From Allobosea sp. (GTDB lineage Bacteria; Pseudomonadota; Alphaproteobacteria; Rhizobiales; Beijerinckiaceae), in the NCBI RefSeq assembly GCF_017308075.1, contig NZ_JAFKFX010000023.1, forward strand, positions 124,001 through 188,000: a stretch of DNA of 64,000 nucleotides, written 5' to 3'. Below the pieces are notes generated by a model, which searched no databases, was not told the origin of the DNA, and saw only the letters and a program-made list of their open reading frames with translations. Both the position numbers and the translations under genes were made by a program. Positions 26,701 to 33,581 of the stretch are shown piece after piece. Positions within the stretch are counted from its first letter, which is position 1; each line of letters opens with the position of its first letter.

Positions 26701-27651
26701 ATGGAGAAACTGTCGGAACTACCGGTAGAGCCCGACACCAAGACGCAGCCACGCCGCTTTCGCGTCATCGGCAATGCGCGCGCCGGCTCCGTCCTGGAGG
26801 CGGGGGTGGGGAATTTCGCGCGCCGCATCGAGGCGGCTTTCGCCGCGGCCGGCTGCTATGCCGAGGTCGAGCTTTTGCCGCCGCGCGCGATCGAGGAGCG
26901 TCTGCGCGCCGCGGTCGACGATCGAGCGGTCACGCCGGTGATCGCCGGCGGCGACGGCACCGTGAACGGCGCCTTGCCCGTGCTGCTGGAATGCCCGAGG
27001 CCGGTCGGCATCCTGCCGCTGGGCACGGTCAATGTGCTCGGCCGCGATCTCGGCCTGCTCGGCACCATCGAGGAGCAGGTTTCGGCGCTGTGCCGGGGCA
27101 AGCCGGTCGCCATGGATCTCGGCAGCATCAACGGGCGCCCCTTCCATTCGATTTCCGGCATGGGCTTCTTCAGCCTGATGGCGCGCGAGCGCGAACAGGC
27201 CCGCCGGCGCTTCCCCTTCAGCCGCGCCATCGCCTTCGCCTTCGCGGCGGGGCGGTCGATCCTGTTCACCCGTCCGATCCGCATCGAGTTGGAGATCGGC
27301 GGCGTGCAGCGTCAGGTCGAGGCCGACGCCGTGCTGGTCACGGTCAACCAGTTCGATGGCGCCGACTGGCGGCGCAACCGGCTCGATGGCGGCCAGCTCG
27401 AAGTCCATATCCTCGACACCGGCGGCCTGCTCTCGCGGACCAAGGCGGCGCTCTCGATGCTGACCGGCAGCTGGCGCACCTCGCATAATCTCGTCTCACT
27501 GACCGCCGAGGCGGTGACGCTGACCCGCCGTGACAAGAGGCGTGGCCATGTCACCTTCGATGGCGAGGTCGAGCGTCGCGCCGGCTCGCTCGATTATCGG
27601 TTGCTGCCGGCCGCGTTGCAGGTCATCGCTGCGCGGCCGGCCGAAATCTGA
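26701..27651 (+). CDS. Diacylglycerol kinase-like lipid kinase
   Basis: A 316-residue member of the DagK/YegS catalytic family that phosphorylates a lipid or sphingoid substrate with ATP. The nucleotide-binding signature IAGGDGTVNGAL lies near residue 80, followed by GILPLGTVNVLGRDLGL and, in the C-terminal beta-sandwich, MDLGSINGRPFHSISGMGFF. Start ATG 26701 immediately follows the transglutaminase-like gene. The next gene is a PAP2 phosphatase, so kinase and phosphatase act on related membrane lipids (inference). The substrate is unknown. Confidence 0.9.
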   Translation: MEKLSELPVEPDTKTQPRRFRVIGNARAGSVLEAGVGNFARRIEAAFAAAGCYAEVELLPPRAIEERLRAAVDDRAVTPVIAGGDGTVNGALPVLLECPRPVGILPLGTVNVLGRDLGLLGTIEEQVSALCRGKPVAMDLGSINGRPFHSISGMGFFSLMAREREQARRRFPFSRAIAFAFAAGRSILFTRPIRIELEIGGVQRQVEADAVLVTVNQFDGADWRRNRLDGGQLEVHILDTGGLLSRTKAALSMLTGSWRTSHNLVSLTAEAVTLTRRDKRRGHVTFDGEVERRAGSLDYRLLPAALQVIAARPAEI

Positions 27652-27699
27652 ACATGCTTTCGTCATAGGCAGCCGCCACTTCCGCCTGGATAGCTCTCG

Positions 27700-28410
27700 A
27701 TGTTCCTCCTGCAGCCGCGTTTCCTCCTGCCGACCGCCGCGGCTTTCGGCTTCCTTGGTCTTGCGATCTTCGTCATCGCCGGCCGCGATTTCGCCTTCGA
27801 CAGCAGGCTGGTCATGCTGTTTCGCGACGCGGCCGATCCCTCGACGCCGCTTGGCCCGGCCTGGTTCCGCGAGATGATGCGCGACGTCACCGCGCTCGGC
27901 AGCTTCGTCGCGCTCGGCACCATGATGGTGGTGGCAGCCCTGACCTTGCGACTATGCGGCCATTGGCGCCTGGCGCTCGGACTCATCCTGACGGTGCTCT
28001 CGGCTGTCGCGGCCAGCACGCTGCTGAAGATCGGGATCGGCCGCGAGCGCCCCGACATCGTCGAGCACGCGGCCCTGACCTTCACGGCGAGCTTTCCGAG
28101 TGGGCACGCCTTTCTCTCGGCAGTGGTGCTGCTCGGCATCGCCGGCTTCGTCGGTATCGCATCGCGCCGGGCCGATATCTCGCGGATCTGTCTCTGGGTC
28201 GCCTGGATCCTGATCATCGCGATCGGCGTCAGCCGGATTTATCTCGGTGTGCACTGGCCGAGCGACGTGCTCGGCGGCTGGTGCCTCGGCATCACCTGGT
28301 CGAGCGTCGCGGTGGCCTGGCTCGGCCGGCTCGCAGCCGGCGCCGAGGCGCGCGAGGCCGGGGCGACCGGCATGGAGCGCGGCGTTTCCCCGGGAACCGT
28401 CGGCGAATAG
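27700..28410 (+). CDS. PAP2-family membrane phosphatase
   Basis: A 236-residue integral membrane protein with about six hydrophobic segments and all three phosphatidic-acid phosphatase motifs: KIGIGRERP, PSGH (in ASFPSGHAFLS, catalytic His) and SRIYLGVHWPSD (nucleophile His). Likely hydrolyses a lipid phosphate or isoprenyl diphosphate on the outer face of the inner membrane. Follows the lipid kinase by 48 bp. Its 3' end overlaps an EcfG-type promoter for the next small gene. Confidence 0.92.
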   Translation: MFLLQPRFLLPTAAAFGFLGLAIFVIAGRDFAFDSRLVMLFRDAADPSTPLGPAWFREMMRDVTALGSFVALGTMMVVAALTLRLCGHWRLALGLILTVLSAVAASTLLKIGIGRERPDIVEHAALTFTASFPSGHAFLSAVVLLGIAGFVGIASRRADISRICLWVAWILIIAIGVSRIYLGVHWPSDVLGGWCLGITWSSVAVAWLGRLAAGAEAREAGATGMERGVSPGTVGE

Positions 28411-28417
28411 GCGCGTT
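28393..28417 (+). promoter_or_regulatory. EcfG-type promoter for the 50-residue membrane protein
   Basis: GGAAC (28393-28397), 16 bases, CGTT (28414-28417): an exact consensus match overlapping the last codons of the PAP2 gene, 55 bp upstream of the small gene. Confidence 0.65.
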
Positions 28418-28426
28418 CCAGTCATG

Positions 28427-28446
28427 GCGCCGCGCGAGAGCGGCGC
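28427..28446 (+). terminator. GC-rich hairpin after the PAP2 gene
   Basis: GCGCCGC-GCGAGA-GCGGCGC followed by TTTCTC. It could terminate the kinase/PAP2 transcript. If the EcfG-type promoter at 28393 is used, it would instead be the 5' leader hairpin of the next gene. Confidence 0.5.
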
Positions 28447-28471
28447 TTTCTCATGATTGGAGCCCTGTTTC

Positions 28472-28624
28472 ATGACCATCTCGCGTAACCTGCTCTTCCT
28501 CCTCGTCGGCCTGCTCGTCGCCGGCCTCGCCGCGACGGGCTATGCGCTCTACCAGGAGAAGAAGCAGCCGGAGGGCGTCGAGATCTCGGTCGGCAAGAAC
28601 GGGCTCTCGATCAGGGAGAAATAG
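28472..28624 (+). CDS. Small single-pass membrane protein, unknown function
   Basis: A 50-residue protein starting MTISRNLLFLLVGLLVAGLA: one N-terminal membrane segment (about residues 5-26), then a charged QEKKQPEG linker and an EISVGKNGLSIREK tail. GGAG lies 9 to 10 bases before ATG 28472. From memory similar short proteins are common in Rhizobiales, but no function is assigned. The EcfG-type promoter just upstream suggests a stress role. Confidence 0.75.
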   Translation: MTISRNLLFLLVGLLVAGLAATGYALYQEKKQPEGVEISVGKNGLSIREK

Positions 28625-28670
28625 CAGAAGCGGTGGGCCGCGCCGGGGAGCCCCTTCGGTCTGCTGCGGT

Positions 28671-30125
28671 TCAGGCCGCGACCGGCGCCGCCTCGATCAC
28701 GCGATTGCGGCCTTCGCGCTTGGCGGCATAGAGCGCGTCGTCGGCCTGCTTCAGCAGGCCCTGAAGCGAGACCTGCATGGCCTTCCCACTGGCCAGGCCG
28801 ATGCTGGTGGTGACCTTGATCGTCCGGCCGTCGTCCAGCGTCAGCTCCAATTGATCGCAGGCTGCGCGCAGCCGCTCGGCGACGCCTCTTGCATCGTCGG
28901 GAGAGATCTCCGGCAGCAGGATCGCGAACTCCTCGCCGCCCATCCGCCCGAACAGGTCCTGTGGCCGCAGCACGGCCGCGAGTTGGCGCGCGATCGCGAC
29001 CAGCGCCGTATCGCCTGCCGCATGACCATGCTCGTCATTGATGCGCTTGAAGCGGTCGATGTCGAGCATCAGCAGCGAGGCCACACCGTCCCGGGCCGCG
29101 CTCTCGGCCAGAGCGGCCTCGCTGCGCTGGAGGAAGGCACGCCGCGACAGCGTCTTGGTCAGCGTGTCCTCATTGGCGGCGCGGTTCAGCTCGCGCAGCA
29201 GAACCCGGCGCCCGCTGTTGATGCTGGAGACCATGATCGGCCCGAGCGCCAGGAGCGCCAGGCTGAGGCGATGGGAGATCACGGTCGGCAGGAATTCGGC
29301 CGAGCTCGGCGGCAGGCTGGTCGCCAGCGCCGTGCTCTGCCACAGGCCGGTCGCGAAGGTGAGCAGCGCCGTCGGGAAGATGCCGTAGCTCAGCGCACAC
29401 CAGAGCAGCGCCGGAACCGGGACCGACGCCGCGCCGGGGCCGCCGATCAAGGTGCCGATCCCGATCGAGGCAAGCAGGGTGGCCAGCGGCAGCAGCGCAC
29501 GGGCCGAGCGCCAGATCGCGCCGACTCGCAGCCTCAGGGTCTGCAAGGGCGGGGCGGTCAGAGCCAGCGGCAGGATCATCAGATTGCTGGCGAGCTCGCT
29601 CGTCAAATAGAGCTCGATGGCGTGCCTCAGGCTGCCGCCGTAGAAGACGACGATGCTGCCGCTGCCGACGATGGCGGCTGCGACCGCCGCGGCGACACTG
29701 ATCAGCAGCAGGAACAGCAGGGATTGCGGGCGCTGCAGCCGGCGGTCGACCGGGCTGATGCGGCGAAAGAGCAGGAAGCCGGCAATGACGCCGGCGAGAT
29801 TGGCGGCCGTCAGCCAGAGCGTCAGCAGGAAACCGCCGCCCATTGAGAGATCGGCGGCGAGATAGCCGCCTGCGATGGCAAGCCAGGCTGTCGGCGTGGC
29901 GAGGCGCGGATTGCGCACCAGGAGACCGATCAGGACTGCGTTGGCGATCCAGAACGAGGCGAGGAAGCCGGCCGGGCGGGTGAGATGCCCAAGGAGCGCC
30001 GAGCCGAAGGTCACCACCGCAACGAGGGCGAGCCGGCGCAAGGCGAGCAGGCGTGGCGAGGCGGTCTTGCCGGAGCCGGCGGCGTTCGCGCTGGGCGAGA
30101 GAGAAGAAACCCGGCTGGCGGTCAT
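28671..30125 (-). CDS. Membrane diguanylate cyclase (MASE1-type sensor plus GGDEF)
   Basis: A 484-residue inner-membrane enzyme making cyclic di-GMP from GTP. Residues about 25-310 contain eight or so hydrophobic segments in a MASE1-like arrangement (RPAGFLASFWIANAVLIGLL, then SMGGGFLLTLWLTAANLAGV). The GGDEF domain (about 325-480) has the active-site GGEEF, and the product-inhibition site RPQD sits exactly five residues before it, so feedback control is expected. This contrasts with the broken GGDEF-EAL gene at 3146, which lacks that site. No convincing ribosome site before ATG 30125. Confidence 0.92.
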   Translation of the reverse strand: MTASRVSSLSPSANAAGSGKTASPRLLALRRLALVAVVTFGSALLGHLTRPAGFLASFWIANAVLIGLLVRNPRLATPTAWLAIAGGYLAADLSMGGGFLLTLWLTAANLAGVIAGFLLFRRISPVDRRLQRPQSLLFLLLISVAAAVAAAIVGSGSIVVFYGGSLRHAIELYLTSELASNLMILPLALTAPPLQTLRLRVGAIWRSARALLPLATLLASIGIGTLIGGPGAASVPVPALLWCALSYGIFPTALLTFATGLWQSTALATSLPPSSAEFLPTVISHRLSLALLALGPIMVSSINSGRRVLLRELNRAANEDTLTKTLSRRAFLQRSEAALAESAARDGVASLLMLDIDRFKRINDEHGHAAGDTALVAIARQLAAVLRPQDLFGRMGGEEFAILLPEISPDDARGVAERLRAACDQLELTLDDGRTIKVTTSIGLASGKAMQVSLQGLLKQADDALYAAKREGRNRVIEAAPVAA

Positions 30126-30257
30126 GGTGAGTGGGATCGTGCCCGCAAAAGGTTAAAGGCAAGCTGCCGCCTTGCGGCGAAAACTCGTCCTGACCTCGGC
30201 CGAGCATGCGCTGGCGGCGCGACCGCCGGGCATTTCGACAAGCGCTCCGGCATGGCC

Positions 30258-30269
30258 TTGGCCGGCCAA
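30258..30269. promoter_or_regulatory. Palindrome upstream of the aldehyde dehydrogenase gene
   Basis: TTGGCCGGCCAA is a perfect 12-bp palindrome 46 bp upstream of the ATG at 30316. It may be an operator, but with no linked regulator the call is weak. Confidence 0.3.
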
Positions 30270-30315
30270 AGACGCTAAGACCAGCTCCTCTTCCGATCAG
30301 GCGCGAGGTTTCTCG

Positions 30316-31761
30316 ATGAATGCTCCCTTCAAGAATTTGATCGCCGGCGAATGGGTCGGCGCGCAGAACGCCTCGCGCAACATCAACCCGTCCAACACCA
30401 ATGACGTCGTCGGCGAGTACGCCCAGGCGACCGTCGAGGACGCCAACAATGCCGTCGCCGCCGCCAAGGCCGCCTTCCCGGCCTGGAGCCGCACCACGCC
30501 GCAGGAGCGCTACGAGATCCTGAAGAAGGCCTCCGACGAGATCCTCGCCCGCAAGGAAGAGCTCGGCCGCCTCTTGTCGCGCGAGGAGGGCAAGACCCTC
30601 GCCGAGGGCATCGGTGAAGCCGGCCGCGCCGGCCAGATCTTCGCCTTCTTCGCCGGTGAATGCCTGCGCCTCGGCGGCGAGAGCATCGCCTCCGTCCGTC
30701 CGGGCGTCGGCGTCGAGGTGACGCGCGAGCCGGTCGGCATCGTCGGCATGATCACGCCCTGGAACTTCCCGATCGCGATCCCGGCCTGGAAGATCGCGCC
30801 CGCCCTGGCCTATGGCAACTGCGTCGTGATCAAGCCGGCCGATCTCGTGCCCGGCTCGGCCTGGGCGCTGGTCGACATCATCCAGCGCGCCGGCCTGCCC
30901 AAGGGCGTGCTCAACCTGGTGATGGGCCGCGGCTCGGTCGTCGGCCAGGCCTTGCTCGAGCATAAGGATATCCACGCGATCAGCTTCACCGGCTCGGTCT
31001 CGACCGGTCGCAAGGTCGCGGCGGCCTGCATCGCCTCGAACCCGATGAAGAAGGTCCAGCTCGAGATGGGCGGGAAGAATCCGCTCGTCGTGCTCGACGA
31101 CGCCGATCTCAAGACCGCGGTCGAGGCGGCCGTCCAGGGCGCCTTCTTCTCCACCGGCCAGCGCTGCACCGCCTCTTCGCGCCTGATCGTCCAGGCCGGC
31201 ATCCATGACCGCTTCGTCGAGGCGGCGATCGAGCGTCTCAAGGGCGTGGTGGTCGACGACGCTCTCAAGGCCGGCACCCATATCGGCCCGGTCGTCGACC
31301 AGAGCCAGCTCGACCAGGATCTGAAATATATCCAGATCGCCCGCGACGAAGGCGCCAAGCTGGCCTGGGGCGGCGAATTGCTGAACCGCGAGAATCCCGG
31401 CTTCTATCTCCAGCCGGCCCTCTTCACCGAGACCACCAATGCCATGCGCATCTCGCGCGAGGAGGTCTTCGGCCCGGTCGCCAACATCATCCGCGTCAAG
31501 GATTATGACGAGGCGCTGGCGCTCGCCAACGATACCGATTTCGGTCTGTCCTCGGGCATCTGCACGACCTCGCTGAAGCATGCGACGCATTTCAAGCGCA
31601 ACAGCGAGGCGGGCATGGTGATGGTCAACCTCGCCACGGCGGGCGTCGACTACCATGTGCCGTTCGGCGGCCGGAAGGGCTCGAGCTACGGCCCGCGCGA
31701 GCAGGGCGCCTATGCCCGCGAGTTCTACACCACGGTGAAGACCGGCTACACGCTCGCCTGA
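30316..31761 (+). CDS. NAD(P)-dependent aldehyde dehydrogenase, 2-oxoglutarate semialdehyde/succinate semialdehyde type
   Basis: Oxidises an aldehyde to the acid. The 481 residues include TPWNFPIAIPAWKIAPAL, the coenzyme segment SFTGSVSTGRKVA, catalytic Glu in LEMGGKNPL and catalytic Cys in GQRCTASSRL, and the C-terminal PFGGRKGSSYGPREQG. The pattern is closest, from memory, to alpha-ketoglutaric semialdehyde dehydrogenases of sugar-acid or hydroxyproline pathways; the assignment within the family is uncertain. ATG 30316 follows GAGG; an open frame from 30172 is a non-coding extension. Monocistronic, with a strong terminator. Confidence 0.9.
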   Translation: MNAPFKNLIAGEWVGAQNASRNINPSNTNDVVGEYAQATVEDANNAVAAAKAAFPAWSRTTPQERYEILKKASDEILARKEELGRLLSREEGKTLAEGIGEAGRAGQIFAFFAGECLRLGGESIASVRPGVGVEVTREPVGIVGMITPWNFPIAIPAWKIAPALAYGNCVVIKPADLVPGSAWALVDIIQRAGLPKGVLNLVMGRGSVVGQALLEHKDIHAISFTGSVSTGRKVAAACIASNPMKKVQLEMGGKNPLVVLDDADLKTAVEAAVQGAFFSTGQRCTASSRLIVQAGIHDRFVEAAIERLKGVVVDDALKAGTHIGPVVDQSQLDQDLKYIQIARDEGAKLAWGGELLNRENPGFYLQPALFTETTNAMRISREEVFGPVANIIRVKDYDEALALANDTDFGLSSGICTTSLKHATHFKRNSEAGMVMVNLATAGVDYHVPFGGRKGSSYGPREQGAYAREFYTTVKTGYTLA

Positions 31762-31784
31762 GCCGGGGCGCCGTCCGGGACATC

Positions 31785-31815
31785 GAGGCCGCGCCGAAAG
31801 GCGCGGCCTCTTTTT
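31785..31815 (+). terminator. Rho-independent terminator
   Basis: GAGGCCGCGCC-GAAA-GGCGCGGCCTC, a perfect 11-bp stem with a tetraloop, then five T. Ends the aldehyde dehydrogenase transcript. Confidence 0.93.
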
Positions 31816-31841
31816 CATGGCGGATTGGTGGTTCGCTCAGT

Positions 31842-31949
31842 CCTCATCCTGAGGAGGCCCGAAGGGCCGTCTCGAAGGATGCTTGGGGAGGCTCCAGAAG
31901 CATCTGGTCCATCCTTCGAGACGCCGCTTCGCGGCTCCTCAGGATGAGG
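31842..31949. repeat. Palindromic repeat with CCTCATCCTGAGGAG ends (family D)
   Basis: A 108-bp element beginning CCTCATCCTGAGGAG and ending CTCCTCAGGATGAGG, with inner arms TCTCGAAGGAT (31870-31880) and ATCCTTCGAGA (31911-31921). From memory this palindrome type is widespread in Rhizobiales genomes. One copy here, in the convergent gap. Confidence 0.75.
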
Positions 31950-31985
31950 TCGATGGATATCTGCTGAAGCTTCGCTCCCCGCCGC

Positions 31986-32696
31986 TCAATCGAACAGCGC
32001 CTGCTCCAGGTCGGCGATGCTGGGCAGGAGGAGATGGCTGAGTGGGCGCAATGTCTCGGCGCTGCCGGCCCCGGTCAGCACGGCGATGCGCAGGCCCGCC
32101 CCGGCTGCCACCGCCATATGCATGTCATGGGCGGAATCGCCGATCACCGCGATCGCATGCGCCGGCAGCCCTGTCTTGCGGCAGAAGCTCTCGACCATGC
32201 CCGGCTTCGGCTTGGCGCCATGGCCGGAATCATAGCCGCAGAGGAAATCGAGCCGTCCCGCGATGCCGAAGCGCTCGGCCGTGGCGCAGACGGCGGCCTC
32301 GCTGTCGCTAGAGGCGATACCGAGCGCGAGGCCGCGCCACGACAAGCCGGCGAAGAGGGGGGCGAGATCACAGACCGGCACGACATCGGCGACGCCGGCC
32401 TGGAACAGGGCGTCCAGCCGGCTGGTCAGCTCGGCGACGGGGAACTTGCTGCCCGCCTCGTGCCAGGCCTGCGCGACCTCCCTTGTATTGCCGGCCGCGA
32501 GCAGGCCGTCCGAGATCGAGAACCCAGTTGACGGGTCGACCCCGGCGAGGGTGAGAAGATGGACTTCCAGCGCCGGATCGCCCTGAGCCGCCAGCCGGCC
32601 GGCGCGCAGATTGATCGGCGCCCAGCTCGCCTGGTAATCGAGCAGCGTGCCGTCCTTGTCGAACAGGATGCCGCTTATCGCCGGGCGCGCGCTCAT
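31986..32696 (-). CDS. HAD-superfamily phosphatase, phosphoglycolate phosphatase-like
   Basis: A 236-residue hydrolase. Motif I is LFDKDGTLLD (nucleophile Asp13), motif III lies in GAKPKPGMVE and motif IV is VIGDSAHDM; the residues between I and III form a helical cap, as in Gph-type enzymes. It overlaps the upstream transglutaminase gene by four bases (ATGA) and so belongs to the transglutaminase/ATP-grasp operon, though a housekeeping phosphatase attached by chance is possible. The substrate is unknown. Confidence 0.85.
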   Translation of the reverse strand: MSARPAISGILFDKDGTLLDYQASWAPINLRAGRLAAQGDPALEVHLLTLAGVDPSTGFSISDGLLAAGNTREVAQAWHEAGSKFPVAELTSRLDALFQAGVADVVPVCDLAPLFAGLSWRGLALGIASSDSEAAVCATAERFGIAGRLDFLCGYDSGHGAKPKPGMVESFCRKTGLPAHAIAVIGDSAHDMHMAVAAGAGLRIAVLTGAGSAETLRPLSHLLLPSIADLEQALFD

Positions 32697-33571
32697 GAGA
32701 CGGGGATCACGTCGACCTTGACGTCGAGCTTCTGGCTGCCCGGCCCGACCAGCACGCCGTCGAGCGGGGAGACATCGGCATAGTCGCGGCCGGTGGCGGT
32801 GATGATGTGGTCGTCGCCGACAATCAGGTCATTGGTCGGGTCGAGGCCGATCCAGCCGGTCTCCGGCCCGCACCAGATCATCACCCAGGCATGGGTCGCG
32901 TCGGCGCCTTCGAGGCGGGGCTGGCCCGGCGGCGGGATGGTGCGCAGATAGCCGCTGACATAGGCCGCGGGCAGGCCGAGGCCGCGCAGCCCGGCGATCA
33001 TGATGTGCGCGAAGTCCTGGCAGACGCCGTGGCGCTGGGCGAAGGCCTCGCGGATCGGTGTCGAGACCTCGGTTGCTTCGGGGTCGTAGCGGAAGTCCCG
33101 GCGGACCCGGCCCATCAGCTCGCAGGCCGCTTCGAACACCGGGCGGTGCGCCTGGAAGCTCTCCTGCGCATAGCCGGTGATTTCGGCTACGGTCGGCACC
33201 AGCCGGCTGGGATAGAGGTATTGCGCTGGCGAATCCGGGGCGAGGCTCTGGGCCGCGAGCCCGAGCGAGGCGACCTCTTCCCAGGCGCGCGTCAGCGCCG
33301 GGAAGGGCGTCGCGGCACGGTTGACCTCGACACGCGACATTGTCTCGATCCGCAATTCGCGATGCGGCTTGGCGATGGTCAGCGTGGTCGTACGGTTGCC
33401 GAAGAAGCAGATCCCGTCCTGGCGCTCGGCGGCACGAGGCGTCACGCTGAGCTGGCTCACGACGACGTGCTGGCCGTCGCCCTCGCGCGGCAGCACGCGC
33501 AGGATACAGCGCGCAAAGGGCACCGGCCGTGCATAGGCATAGCTGGTCAGATGGCGGATTTCGTAGATCAC
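32693..33571 (-). CDS. Transglutaminase family protein with N-terminal beta domain
   Basis: A 292-residue cytoplasmic protein: an N-terminal bacterial transglutaminase-associated beta domain (YEIRHLTSYAYARPV) and a TGc domain with a complete triad in GVCQDFAHIMIAGLR (Cys), DATHAWV (His) and IGLDPTND (Asp). It starts at GTG 33571, ten bases after the ATP-grasp/alpha-E stop. In such clusters the family is predicted to hydrolyse or transfer isopeptide bonds made by the ATP-grasp partner; no substrate is known. Confidence 0.9.
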   Translation of the reverse strand: MIYEIRHLTSYAYARPVPFARCILRVLPREGDGQHVVVSQLSVTPRAAERQDGICFFGNRTTTLTIAKPHRELRIETMSRVEVNRAATPFPALTRAWEEVASLGLAAQSLAPDSPAQYLYPSRLVPTVAEITGYAQESFQAHRPVFEAACELMGRVRRDFRYDPEATEVSTPIREAFAQRHGVCQDFAHIMIAGLRGLGLPAAYVSGYLRTIPPPGQPRLEGADATHAWVMIWCGPETGWIGLDPTNDLIVGDDHIITATGRDYADVSPLDGVLVGPGSQKLDVKVDVIPVS

Positions 33572-33581
33572 CCGGCTGCCG

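Noticed and set aside
29170-31818. Very long minus-strand open frame opposite the aldehyde dehydrogenase gene and into the cyclase
   Set aside because: High GC makes long antisense frames. Composition is rich in Arg, Gly, Asp and His without any domain, while the opposite strand has a full aldehyde dehydrogenase and, downstream, the cyclase in another frame.
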